NCBI GenBank assembly: GCA_016617855.1 | Contig: JAECUM010017498.1 | Coordinates: 22,479-86,478 of the forward strand | Direction: 5' to 3' | Length of the DNA stretch: 64,000 nucleotides | Origin: Megalonaias nervosa | Taxonomy: Eukaryota; Mollusca; Bivalvia; Unionida; Unionidae | Shown: positions 7,618 to 16,815 of the stretch, piece after piece | Numbering within the stretch: the stretch's first letter is position 1 | Layout of the letters: the number at the start of each line of letters is the position of its first letter | Notes under the pieces: generated by a model | What the model saw: the letters and a program-made list of their open reading frames with translations, nothing else | Told to the model about the DNA's origin: nothing | Databases searched by the model: none | Translations under genes and position numbers: made by a program

Positions 7618-8143
7618 CGTTATTATAAATTTGTTCGTATTTCACAAGCACAGATTTACATTTTATTGGTTTACATAATGAAATTAAATGCAATTTTCTT
7701 TCATCATCAACTGGCATTAAATTAAATATCTTAGCGAAAATAAAATCGTATTTTATGCTCCTTTGCTGGCCAGTTATTTTTAGATTTAAAAACGGCCTGA
7801 TAAGCTGCCAAAATATCTGTTGTTCGGCAACAGTAAAATTAAATTTTATTATTTTTTTGGCAATATGATACTTAACATTATATCGTCCAGTTGTTGGTCT
7901 GCTGTAATTTGTTCTGTCAACGACGGTGACTATTTCATTATCATCGTCAGATTCATTGTTGTATAAAATATCATCTTCGCTATAGCTAGAAGATTTGTCT
8001 ATTATATCGCTAGAGATGAAATCTCCTGCGACTTTATCGCTAGTGATTTTAACATTGTCTGCGACTTTATCGCCAGCGACTTTAATATTGTCTGCGATTG
8101 TATCTTCCGCATATATTTCAGCAAGTAGTTTCATCAAGTTCAT
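7601..8143 (-). CDS. Candidate VLTF3-like late transcription factor
   Basis: The 180-aa protein has an N-terminal part with three short repeats around DKVA (residues 17-42), an acidic Ser/Asp stretch (50-72), and a conserved-looking C-terminal half. The pattern LIRPF, then Gln-Gln-Arg, YDFIFAKIFNLM and a final helix KYEQIYNNV resembles the C-terminal half of poxvirus late transcription factor VLTF3-like proteins of Polintons and giant viruses. This is my reading of spacing only, and the match is weak. It is convergent with the integrase gene (17-nt overlap) and divergent from the next small gene. If correct, it would be the natural partner of the shared promoter box. Confidence 0.45.
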   Translation of the reverse strand: MNLMKLLAEIYAEDTIADNIKVAGDKVADNVKITSDKVAGDFISSDIIDKSSSYSEDDILYNNESDDDNEIVTVVDRTNYSRPTTGRYNVKYHIAKKIIKFNFTVAEQQIFWQLIRPFLNLKITGQQRSIKYDFIFAKIFNLMPVDDERKLHLISLCKPIKCKSVLVKYEQIYNNVIELT

Positions 8144-8155
8144 ATTATAATATAC

Positions 8156-8161
8156 TTTTAT
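8156..8161 (+). promoter_or_regulatory. TTTTAT(CTAA) box before the 93-aa gene
   Basis: CTTTTATCTAA is one base off the common box and ends 20 nt before the ATG at 8182. It lies in the 38-nt divergent gap shared with the VLTF3-like gene. Confidence 0.45.
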
Positions 8162-8181
8162 CTAATTTATTGTTATAAGAT

Positions 8182-8463
8182 ATGACTGATGAGGTAAAAT
8201 ATCATCAAAAAGTTAATGTATTAAACTATAACGAACTAACCGAAGCGGTAAGAAAATGTCTGTCGGGTTATAGTGCATATTCCGTTGACGTTATTGTTAC
8301 GCAAGGTGATTCTCATAAAATATTACTAACAGCAGCAGAAAAAAATAAACTTAATGATAGTGCAATAATGACGCTGAAATTTGATCGCGATGATATTATG
8401 GTATTTGCACATAGCTGTCTTACTAAGACAGAATTACGAAATATCATTAATCATCATATCTAA
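8182..8463 (+). CDS. Small Polinton protein of unknown function, 93 aa
   Basis: No family recognised. The protein is soluble-looking, with a mixed alpha/beta pattern (VDVIVTQGD, KILLTAAEKNKLN, DDIMVFAHSCL). It carries a near-match to the shared promoter box and ends in a 17-nt tail-to-tail overlap with the HNH endonuclease gene. The same length of overlap joins the previous convergent pair. Confidence 0.6.
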   Translation: MTDEVKYHQKVNVLNYNELTEAVRKCLSGYSAYSVDVIVTQGDSHKILLTAAEKNKLNDSAIMTLKFDRDDIMVFAHSCLTKTELRNIINHHI

Positions 8464-9319
8464 AAACAATCCTGGCATCGTATTCACTTGAAAAAGCTGA
8501 TCCTGTTACCCTATCAGCAACAAATTTTACTACCCCAGGATTTATCTTATAGTGTTTAGCCGCAGCTGAAATCGATTTAAATTTGATCTCCTCATCTGTT
8601 TTGAGATTCAACGAAACAACAGGTTTTGCTGGATATCTAAAATTAATACCACCACCTCGTCCTTTTCTCACATTTTCCTGCTGGGTAACTATTTCCAAAT
8701 TTTCTATTCGATTATCAGTTTTTACGTTATTGATGTGATTAATCACAAGACCATCGGGTATAGGTCCGTTAAACGTCTCGTAAACAAAACGATGAGATTG
8801 ATAATGAACTCGATCTGTTAGTGTTCCTCTGATACTTACTACGAGATACCCCATATTATTCATAACACCAACAATATTTTTAGTTTTTCTATTTCTTATA
8901 ATACCGCGATCGTTAGCCTCGTATAAATCAAAGACCGGGTGCGGCTGAAACTCGTTTTGTAAAGATAAGTTTTCAATGTTATCATCAGTGACTGCACCGT
9001 TCACATGATATACACGCTGTCCTTCTGGAATGTTATCGTAGAACAACGTGTAAATAAAATCTTTTCTAAGCATTTCCGTTCTCTCAGCATTATCTCCCTT
9101 TACGCTAATCTTATAACCCGCTGACGTTACTCTGCCAACAGATATTACAGTTTTGATGTTAATGACCGAACCTAATACATTTCCAGCGTATAGGTTATAC
9201 TTTGGGTGAACGCGATATACATCTTGCTCACGTGCGCTTGTCAGATTTGCTGTCATTATATTATAAGGATTTTTGTTATCTCTAATTGTTTTTTTCAAAC
9301 CTGGCGCATGCGCTGTCAT
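8447..9319 (-). CDS. HNH homing-type endonuclease with duplicated NUMOD4-HNH unit
   Basis: The 290-aa protein contains two related halves, each a NUMOD4-like strand region followed by an HNH_3-type core. The first core is VYHVNGAVTDDNIENL, the second INHINNVKTDNRIENLEIV; both keep the His and the D-N-x-x-x-N-L pattern. A C-terminal NUMOD1-like helix-turn-helix follows (PVVSLNL, then ISAAAKHYKINPG). The enzyme should cut DNA in a site-specific way. The frame is open to a TTG at 9334, but the first ATG is at 9319. It is divergent from PolB across only 40 nt. Free-standing HNH genes are typical of phages and giant viruses and may be selfish passengers here. Confidence 0.85.
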   Translation of the reverse strand: MTAHAPGLKKTIRDNKNPYNIMTANLTSAREQDVYRVHPKYNLYAGNVLGSVINIKTVISVGRVTSAGYKISVKGDNAERTEMLRKDFIYTLFYDNIPEGQRVYHVNGAVTDDNIENLSLQNEFQPHPVFDLYEANDRGIIRNRKTKNIVGVMNNMGYLVVSIRGTLTDRVHYQSHRFVYETFNGPIPDGLVINHINNVKTDNRIENLEIVTQQENVRKGRGGGINFRYPAKPVVSLNLKTDEEIKFKSISAAAKHYKINPGVVKFVADRVTGSAFSSEYDARIVFRYDD

Positions 9320-9359
9320 CAATCGAACAATCAATTAGATATTACACTGTAGTATATCA
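9320..9359. promoter_or_regulatory. Divergent HNH / PolB promoter region
   Basis: Only 40 nt separate the two start codons. The AATTTTAT box is absent. An imperfect dyad, GATATTAC and AGTATATC, sits near the centre. The different upstream sequence suggests that PolB and HNH belong to another (early) expression class. Confidence 0.4.
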
Positions 9360-12300
9360 ATGCTGAAATTGCGTGATACAGCCAAGAAGAGCCTTATTGG
9401 AGAACCTGAAAAAATAGCGACTGCCTTTACAGGATTCGACAATAGTTATAAATTTGATAATCAAAATGTTTTAGTAAATTTTACTGCAACAAATCTTTAC
9501 CACCTGCTAGAGCCAACTGTAAAACATGAACTTAAAAAACATAAGGGTCTAAGAATATTAGTGCAATATCATGTTATATTTTCAAAATTACTCGTGACAG
9601 AGAAATCGACTAACAAGGAAATCGCAGACCCTTATATTAATGCAAAATCCAGACGTGTTTTGCTCGGGACCGATCTTTTGTCACTGGCTAATGAAATACA
9701 CCAAGAAATTTGGAAAAAGATAGAAGAATATACCGAATCGGGTTCGGGTTGGAAGTTTGAAATGATCAAGGAAATTTTATTTCACACAATAAAATATAAC
9801 GTATTACGCGGTAGTTCATATATTGACCTACCACCAAAAATAAAAATTAAAAGATGCTGTATAAACATAAAAAACGTCGATAACAAATGTTTCCAATGGG
9901 CTGTTCTTTCCGCACTATTTCCAGCAGAAAAACACGCTGATCGCGTTGAAAAGTATATTAGTCATGTGTCAAGATTAAATTTTAAAGATATTGACTTTCC
10001 AGTGTCAGAAAATCAAATACCAAAGTTTGAAAAGCAAAATAATATTTCGATCAACGTTTTCGGACTAGATGAAAAAGAAAACGTATATCCGAGATATATT
10101 TCAGAAAAAGCTTCACAATCGACTATAAATTTACTGTTTTATAAAAATCATTATGTTTGGATTAAAAACTTCAACGGACTAGTTGGTAAACAATATAATA
10201 AGGATAAGAACAAAAAATTCTTTTGTTATCGCTGCTTGCACGGTTGTACTAACAGTGAAATATTACAAAAGCATTTGCAGTACTGTAGTGATGTACAAAG
10301 AATAACAATGCCATCTAAAAAAGATAGTGTGTTACAGTTTGTCCATCATAATCACAAACTAAAAATTCCTTTCGTCATATACGCTGATTTCGAATGCTTA
10401 CTTCAGCCTGTACTTGGCGCAGAAAATAATCCTAACCAATCGAGTACAAGAAAAACTCAAAATCATGTTCCGTGCGGAGTAGCGTACAAGGTAGTTTGTT
10501 GCGTTGATTCGAGATTATCTAAACCAATTAAATTATATCGCAGTAAAAATCCAGCTGTCTGGCTTCTCAAGCAGTTGATCAGCGAAGTTGATAATATATT
10601 TTATCGTTTGAAAAGAGTAACTCCAATGATAAAACTGACATCTCAGCAAGAATCTGATCATGAACAAGCAGAATTTTGTCATATTTGTGAAAAAGCTTTT
10701 GACTCTGACAACGTCGTACATGAGCATTGTCATTTGACCGGACAGTACCGTGGAGCGGCTCATGATCAATGTAATTTAAAATTTCATGCTCCAGATTTTA
10801 TTCCAGTTATTCTTCACAACTTTCGAGGATATGATAGTCACATTATAGTAGAAGCTTTTGGTGATCCTGACATAAAATCTCGTCTAAAACTCGATAACGT
10901 CATCAAATGCATACCAAATAATTTTGAAAAGTATATGTCAGTTACGCTAGGTAAGTTGAGTTTCATTGACAGCCTGCAGTTTATGGCAGCATCATTAGAT
11001 GAGCTTGTCAAAGATTGTAGTAAGTTTGATAACCTACGAGACTGTTTTGGAGATAAATTTAATCTACTGACCAAAAAAGGAGTATTTCCATACGAATATC
11101 TCGACGACTGGAGTAAATTTGATGAAACATCTTTACCTGACAAGGACAAATTTTATTCGCAACTTAAAAATGAAAATATAACCGATGACGAGTACAAGTA
11201 CGCACAAAATATCTGGAAAGAATTTGATTGTGAGACGTTTGGTGATTATCATGATTTATACTTGAAAACAGACGTGTTATTATTAGCAGATGTTTTTGAA
11301 AGCTTTCGAGAAGTAAGTTATAATAATTACGGACTAGATCCTTGCTGGTATTATTCTGCCCCGGGGTTGTCTTGGGACGCTCTGCTAAAGTTTAGCAAGG
11401 TAAGGTTAGAATTACTGACTGACGTTGATATGTTCAATTTTATCGAAAAAGGTATCAGAGGTGGTATTAGCGTGATAACGAAGAAATATGCTGAAGCAAA
11501 CAACAAATACTTAAAAGAGTATAATCCTAAGCTTCCTTCGAAGTATATAGTTTATCTAGATTGTAATAACTTGTACGGGTATTCGATGGCAGAACCAATG
11601 CCTTTTGGTGGATTTCATTGGATCACGGCTGATCGATTTCTATCAGAGACAGAAAAAAAGATACCTGAAGATGTTTCATATTTCGTTGAAGTTGATCTCG
11701 ATTATCCAACTTCGCTACACAAATTGCATAACGATTATCCTTTCTGCGCAGAATCAATGGTCATAGATTATAGTTTATTATCTGCAAAACAACAAGAGTC
11801 AGCATTACCAAGACAACATTCTATGGTCAAAAAGCTAGTACCAAATTTACTCGATAAGAAAAATTATGTTTTGCATTACAAAGTTTTAAAACAAGCAGTC
11901 GATGCCGGCCTTGTGCTGAGAAAAGTTCATCGTGTACTAAAATTTAAACAATCACCTTGGATGAAAGGTTATATTAACTCAAACACTTCAAGAAGAGCTG
12001 TAGCAAAAACTGATTTTGAAAAAAACTTCTTTAAGCTCATGAACAATTCCGTTTTTGGTAAGACGATGGAAAATATTAGGAAACGCGTAAATATTGAGCT
12101 AGTTAATGATATCAATCGCAGAAACAAACTTGTGTCAGACGATGATTTTGTGAGCATGAAAATTTTTAATGAGAATCTTGTTGCGATACAAAGAAGAAAA
12201 ACAAATCTAAAACTAAACAAGCCGATTTACGTTGGAGCTTCAGTGTTAGATTTATCAAAGTGGCTCATGTACGATTTTCATTATAATTTTGTTAAAAATC

Positions 12301-12842
12301 AGTGGCCGGCTAGTAGACTGTTGTTTACTGATACTGATTCGCTAGTATATGAAATCAAATGTGAGGACGTCTATCAGGACATGTATGATAATCGACATCT
12401 GTTTGATCTTTCCGATTACCCACGTGACAGTAAATTTCATGACGATACAAATAAAAGGGTTATTGGTAAGTTCAAAGATGAAATGAACTCGAGCATCATC
12501 AAATACTTTATCGGATTGCGCAGTAAAATGTACGCCGTATTGTTAGACAATAATAAAATAACGAAAAAAGCAAAAGGTCTGCCTCGCGATTTTGTTAAAA
12601 AGTTTATGAAATTTGATGATTACAAATACGCACTCGGCGCTGATGGCGCTCGCGGCGGTGTTAGTTTTATAAGATCAATGGCTATTCAGACAAATCATCA
12701 TAAGCTTGAAACAGCTGTCATTATCAAACGTGGATTGTGTAATTTTGATGACAAACGTTATTGTGAGAATGGGGTAGATACATTTGCACTTGGGTATTGT
12801 CATGATGATAGATCTATACTTGACATTATCTTTTCCGACTAA
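9360..12842 (+). CDS. polB: Protein-primed family B DNA polymerase
   Basis: The 1160-aa protein has 3'-5' exonuclease motifs ADFEC (Asp343, Glu345), FRGYDSH and YLKTDVLLLAD, and polymerase motifs A (Asp734 in LDCNNLYGYS), B (KLMNNSVFGK from residue 892) and C (TDTDS, Asp991/Asp993). A Cys/His block CHIC...HEHCHLTGQYRGAAHDQCNL (from residue 440) is the HNH/endonuclease VII-like zinc insert known in Maverick polymerases. Residues about 165-310 carry an OTU-like region (NKCFQWAVLSAL, HYVWIKNF) followed by a Cys2His-type finger. The enzyme replicates the element by protein priming. Length is usual for Polintons. All catalytic residues are present. Confidence 0.96.
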   Translation: MLKLRDTAKKSLIGEPEKIATAFTGFDNSYKFDNQNVLVNFTATNLYHLLEPTVKHELKKHKGLRILVQYHVIFSKLLVTEKSTNKEIADPYINAKSRRVLLGTDLLSLANEIHQEIWKKIEEYTESGSGWKFEMIKEILFHTIKYNVLRGSSYIDLPPKIKIKRCCINIKNVDNKCFQWAVLSALFPAEKHADRVEKYISHVSRLNFKDIDFPVSENQIPKFEKQNNISINVFGLDEKENVYPRYISEKASQSTINLLFYKNHYVWIKNFNGLVGKQYNKDKNKKFFCYRCLHGCTNSEILQKHLQYCSDVQRITMPSKKDSVLQFVHHNHKLKIPFVIYADFECLLQPVLGAENNPNQSSTRKTQNHVPCGVAYKVVCCVDSRLSKPIKLYRSKNPAVWLLKQLISEVDNIFYRLKRVTPMIKLTSQQESDHEQAEFCHICEKAFDSDNVVHEHCHLTGQYRGAAHDQCNLKFHAPDFIPVILHNFRGYDSHIIVEAFGDPDIKSRLKLDNVIKCIPNNFEKYMSVTLGKLSFIDSLQFMAASLDELVKDCSKFDNLRDCFGDKFNLLTKKGVFPYEYLDDWSKFDETSLPDKDKFYSQLKNENITDDEYKYAQNIWKEFDCETFGDYHDLYLKTDVLLLADVFESFREVSYNNYGLDPCWYYSAPGLSWDALLKFSKVRLELLTDVDMFNFIEKGIRGGISVITKKYAEANNKYLKEYNPKLPSKYIVYLDCNNLYGYSMAEPMPFGGFHWITADRFLSETEKKIPEDVSYFVEVDLDYPTSLHKLHNDYPFCAESMVIDYSLLSAKQQESALPRQHSMVKKLVPNLLDKKNYVLHYKVLKQAVDAGLVLRKVHRVLKFKQSPWMKGYINSNTSRRAVAKTDFEKNFFKLMNNSVFGKTMENIRKRVNIELVNDINRRNKLVSDDDFVSMKIFNENLVAIQRRKTNLKLNKPIYVGASVLDLSKWLMYDFHYNFVKNQWPASRLLFTDTDSLVYEIKCEDVYQDMYDNRHLFDLSDYPRDSKFHDDTNKRVIGKFKDEMNSSIIKYFIGLRSKMYAVLLDNNKITKKAKGLPRDFVKKFMKFDDYKYALGADGARGGVSFIRSMAIQTNHHKLETAVIIKRGLCNFDDKRYCENGVDTFALGYCHDDRSILDIIFSD

Positions 12843-12850
12843 AATTTTAT
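12843..12850 (+). promoter_or_regulatory. AATTTTAT box before the last gene
   Basis: AATTTTAT begins just after the PolB stop, continues CTAA and ends 16 nt before the ATG at 12867. Confidence 0.55.
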
Positions 12851-12866
12851 CTAAACTTAAGAAATA

Positions 12867-13319
12867 ATGTTTGAAAATTTGACAGTGACAAATAGCTACA
12901 ATAGCAAGATCAAATATCTAATGATGGACGGCAAACAATTGACAGTTGAAATTAATAATGAAATATCAGATATATGTTTTAGTGGTAACCGTGACAAGCT
13001 AAAACTTTCACTCATCAGATATGATAACAGCGAGTATTTCAATTACCTAGAACAATTGAGTCAGAAGTTGTTAGAGGAATTTAAAAACCTTCACAATCCG
13101 ATCAGCCAACAAAAATATACGAAACTTACAATTGATCTTGATAGATCAAAAATATATTTTATCGATAAAAAATATCCTCTTAACAAACCCCAAATAAAAG
13201 ATTTGTTTGAGTCCCGTCGTTGTGTGAGTGGTAAAGTAAAGTTTAGTCTCTACAATCGTGATAATGAAATATTTCTAATTTCAACAGTAGAAACATTAAT
13301 CATTGGTAATGAGGTATAG
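12867..13319 (+). CDS. Polinton protein of unknown function, 150 aa
   Basis: Not recognised. The protein is mixed alpha/beta: strands near the N-terminus (KYLMMDGKQLTVEI), a long charged helix about residues 58-80, and C-terminal strands (SGKVKFSLYN, IFLISTVETL). It is the last gene before the presumed right end and carries the shared promoter box 16 nt upstream, so it is probably expressed with the structural genes. Confidence 0.7.
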   Translation: MFENLTVTNSYNSKIKYLMMDGKQLTVEINNEISDICFSGNRDKLKLSLIRYDNSEYFNYLEQLSQKLLEEFKNLHNPISQQKYTKLTIDLDRSKIYFIDKKYPLNKPQIKDLFESRRCVSGKVKFSLYNRDNEIFLISTVETLIIGNEV

Positions 13320-13724
13320 ATAATATCACTTACCTTTCTCGCTTTGTGAATATCCGCTTGAACGCTATCACATAATGATTCCAAACGTTAAAAATATCAC
13401 AGGTGTAATAATTTCCGCATGATCTTTCGTACTGGTCAAACTCCTGCAGACTGATTTATAAAACGCGTCTTGCCTTTTATATACTGCATTCAGTCTAGTT
13501 CGAGAACATTCTACGCATGCGCATTACGTTCTGGCAAATTCCACATAATCACACGATCTCTGTATGACTCATGCAATAGTCATGCTTGTTATTAAAGATA
13601 ATGAGTTACCTGTGTACCTGGCTTCCTTATTAGGTAATGTAGTTGAAGTTTTAACAGAGCAGAGGGGGGGGTAATGTGTATTTGTTTGGAGGGTGGGAGT
13701 AGTAGTAGAGGGGGGGAGGGGGGT
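13320..13724. other. Right flank of the Polinton, gene-free
   Basis: No frame of note. It holds a TATA-like TTTTATATAC near 13470, a CpG-containing stretch (13510-13530), and a G-rich tract with runs of 7-8 G between 13663 and 13724 that could form a quadruplex. The right terminal repeat of the element may lie here, but the left copy is not available for comparison. Confidence 0.5.
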
Positions 13725-13776
13725 AGTAGTAAAGGATAAGCAGGGTGGGGTAGAACCCTGGTTATCCTTTACTACT
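13725..13776. repeat. 22-bp inverted repeat (strong hairpin)
   Basis: Arms 13725-13746 and 13755-13776 are complementary over 22 bp with one mismatch and enclose an 8-nt loop. The outer ends read AGTAGT and ACTACT. It follows directly on the G-rich tract, about 400 bp after the last Polinton gene. Confidence 0.85.
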
Positions 13777-14035
13777 CTGAAATTCCATCAATAAAATAAT
13801 GTTTCTCTTTTTCAGTTACAACTGGGATAAGCTCTCAAAAGATTATTTTTTCCTAAAAATAACTTTCATTATCGACTAGACCTGGCCAAGCCAACCCATA
13901 TATACTCTATTCTATGTTCACCCTTTTCTAGTCTCATTCCCATTTTTTCATACAATTAGCACCGTGTGTCCTAAAACTTTAAAAGATAAAGTAGGATCAA
14001 AAAGCTGTTTACAGAGTTATCATTCCTGTCGTTTT

Positions 14036-14290
14036 GTTTGTGAGAATGTATCTCAATGTCCATGTAAGAATTTATAGAATTATCCTTCTGTTTATTTGTG
14101 GGATAGTATATCTCAGTGTCATTGTATGTATTTATATACTGATTCCTCTTATTGTGTGTGAGAATGTCTCTTAATGTTCAAGTAAGAATATACAGTTATC
14201 TTTCCTATTTTTGTGCGTCAGAATGTATCTCAGTGTATATGAAAGAATTTACAGAGTTTCCGTTCCTGTTTTTGTATGTGAGATAATATC
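14036..14290. repeat. Imperfect ~60-bp tandem repeat, about 4 copies
   Basis: Units share a core like TGAGAATGTATCTCAATGT followed by GTAAGAATTTA and an ATTCCT-rich part. The same core recurs at 33125-33220, so the unit is dispersed as well as tandem. Confidence 0.75.
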
Positions 14291-15690
14291 AAAATTTTGC
14301 TTCAAATGGATTTCATGCTACCGGTTTTGCTGAAAGTGATAACATACTTTCTGTCAAAGGTTTCGTCAAAATAGAATTGAGCAAAGGATACCCAAATTAA
14401 CAATTTGTCACTAAGCGTTAGCGTTCTGCATAGTTCCAGTTTCAAAAGAGAGACATGTTCCATTCAGCTTAACAAGAGAATGCGAGTCATTGTGTGTTTT
14501 TAAAAAGTCACGTGGCAGAGATGGGTGTAGAAATATTGATCGGTTGAGTATAGTTTATATTTAACTATAAATCAAGCAATAAACTGGTTTTGTATCTTAT
14601 TTTAAAATGATTTCGATTTTTGTTTTTACAAAATATGTAGAGCTCGTGCATAATGATCAAATGGAAAGACCTGAAATGATTCTAAGGTAGGAATCAATTA
14701 CGGAATCAGAAGCAAATTTAAAAGATGAGAAACAAACTTGCAGGAAAAAGGGAAGTTGAAATACAAACTGTACATTCTTTAGTGAAACACAATAATGACT
14801 TTGCTATTTTGGAAGAATTCCACACATTTTTTAGAAGAAATACGGAACACAATATGAGAATGTGAGATGGAAAACAAATTTTTGTTGCAATTGAAAGTTA
14901 GGGACTATACCCAAAAGACCAATAAATATCCCTGGATGTAGTTGTTGTTGTTGCAGGGTTAACACCATTTTTCAACACATGATGGGCCAGAAATGACTCC
15001 AGTATAACTGGTGGAGGAAGAACCAGGCAAATCTCCGGGAACAACCACCTACCCACAGGAAGCTTCTTGCACACTGGATGTTGAAATACTGCATTATGAC
15101 TATCTCTTTTAATAATAGAAAATATATATGTATCATTGAATCTAATGACAATTGTCAATAATTGTCATTATGGAATGAAAGGTTGGGATTTATTATATAG
15201 TCATGGCTTTGGGGGTAGAGTTCATAAATCAAGCTGCTGGAAATACAACGGTTTTCTCATCTTTTGTTCAAAAATATCTATCTGTCCAATTTATTAAACA
15301 TTGATAAATCAGAATCAGAGAATTCTGGAGTACTAGATTACATTGTGATTGTGTCGTGTAATTTCGAACATAAAGAACATTTGGATATGTAACAAAATCC
15401 TAATGCAAAAAGATCTTTTTCAATAAATACAGCTGCATGCCCATGATTTACATGTTTGAAAAGGAAATTGAAAGAAATCACAAAATCCACGCTTATATAT
15501 CAGAAGATCTTTAGTTTTCTTTTGCAGTATGCTGGAAGATAACTATCGCTTTATAATAAGATGCCAATGTCACTTGCACTATGAAAATTACACAAATTCT
15601 TTAAATTCTTTGTTTTTAGGAGGTCCTGATATTCTCAAATTATTTATTTTGCTAAATTCCAAACAATCTGCTGAGGTTTGAGTACTTATA
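14291..15690. other. Gene-free AT-rich stretch
   Basis: I see no coding signal, RNA gene or clear repeat here; open frames are short and on neither strand resemble a known protein. Confidence 0.6.
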
Positions 15691-15715
15691 TCCATTTGCG
15701 ACTAAATGAAATTTC

Positions 15716-15870
15716 CTTGCGTTCTTTGTTACCTTGCTGTTTTTACCTTGAATTCATTGCTAACTTGCTATTTTTACCTTGCCTTATTTGTTACCTTGTT
15801 GTTTGTACCTTGCCTTCTTTGTTACCTTGCTGTTCTATCTTGCCCTCGTTGTTACCTTGCTGTTGTTATT
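15716..15870. repeat. Short tandem repeat built on TTACCTTGCTGTT
   Basis: Five to six degenerate copies of a ~28-bp unit, each containing a variant of TTGTTACCTTGCTGTT. Confidence 0.75.
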
Positions 15871-16089
15871 TTCATATTAGCGTTTAATACATGCACTACT
15901 ATTTATCACATTTAAGGTATAATATTAATATAACGCTGCTCATCCATAACACCTTTTTGAATACAGATTATATATTGATGGCATTTTTGTATCTTAAATA
16001 TATATTTATTATATAGATTGAATGTGTGCTGATATATGATTGTATGGTGTGTTAAACGTGCCATCATCCATAGATTAAGCAGCCCATCC

Positions 16090-16300
16090 CATATACGTGC
16101 ACTCGCTGATGGACATTGACTAAATTGTATATAAACACATGTTGATGGACACTGACTAAATTGTATATGTACGCATGTTGATGGACAGTGACTAAATTGT
16201 ATATGTACACATGCTGATGGACAGTGACTAAATTATATATGTACATAGTCTGATAGACAATGACTAAATTGTACATCTGTTGATGGCCATTTGCTAAATG
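16090..16300. repeat. ~36-bp tandem repeat, about 6 copies
   Basis: Units contain GATGGACAGTGACTAAATTG and a TATATGTACAC-like part. A 79-codon minus-strand frame across the array is a by-product of the periodicity. Confidence 0.8.
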
Positions 16301-16490
16301 CAAATAAAGCTACATTTTGTAATAATTCTGCGGTATGTGCCATGGATATATAGAGTCAGCTTCTAGAGAATGACATCGTCGGTATAACTGTATCCATCTC
16401 TGACTAACGATATAGATACACACTGATGGCAGGTATTGTTGCTAAATGGCTGATAAAGCATTAATATCATTAGTATTTAATACAAAAGCA

Positions 16491-16760
16491 GCCGCTCCGG
16501 TGACCTAGTGGTTAGAGCGTCCGCCTCGGATGCGGGAGGTAGCGAGTCATACCAAAGAATTACAAAAATGGTACTAACAGATGCTTCGCTAGGCGCTCAG
16601 CATTAAGAGGTTAGCGTTAGGACTGGTCGACCTGGTGTCAGGATATTGTGACTGGGTTGGAATTCATGCCCCAGTGCTAGATATCGCTGTAAACTACCAT
16701 ACTGTAGACATCAATAGCAATATGACTGACAAATTGTTAAAGCTACGTTAAAAGTCCACA

Positions 16761-16763
<3 letters not shown>
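16491..16763 (+). mobile_element. tRNA-derived SINE head with body
   Basis: The 5' part has an A-box-like GACCTAGTGGTTAGAGCG followed by CCTCGGATGCGGGAGG, which resembles a tRNA D-arm and anticodon arm. The B box is disrupted (GCGAGTCATACC). The body carries GGCGCTCAGCATTAAGAGG and GACTGGTCGACCTGGTGTCA, which I associate with bivalve SINEs. A (CA)n tract follows at the 3' end. No functional tRNA can be formed. Confidence 0.7.

Positions 16764-16806
<43 letters not shown>
16764..16806. repeat. (CA)n microsatellite
   Basis: About 21 uninterrupted CA dinucleotides at the 3' end of the SINE. Confidence 0.95.
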
Positions 16807-16808
<2 letters not shown>

Positions 16809-16815
16809 TCAAAAG

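Larger units (their letters stand above)
1..13319. mobile_element. Maverick/Polinton (adintovirus-like) element, left end missing
   Basis: Fifteen complete, closely packed open frames and one cut by the window edge include the hallmark Polinton set: protein-primed PolB, rve integrase, A32-type ATPase, adenain-like protease, major capsid and minor capsid. Intergenic gaps are mostly 10-60 nt and no frame carries an internal stop, so the copy is probably young or selected. The gene content matches the family called adintoviruses. The left end is outside the window. The right boundary lies somewhere after 13319; terminal inverted repeats and the target duplication cannot be tested without the other end. 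The surrounding DNA is animal genome, so I take it as integrated rather than episomal, but the left junction is not visible. Confidence 0.93.

Noticed and set aside
9320..9334. TTG start extending the HNH endonuclease by five residues
   Set aside because: The first ATG at 9319 is the normal eukaryotic choice.
16491..16560. Possible tRNA gene
   Set aside because: Only the 5' half is tRNA-like; the T arm and acceptor pairing are missing, and the continuation matches a SINE body.
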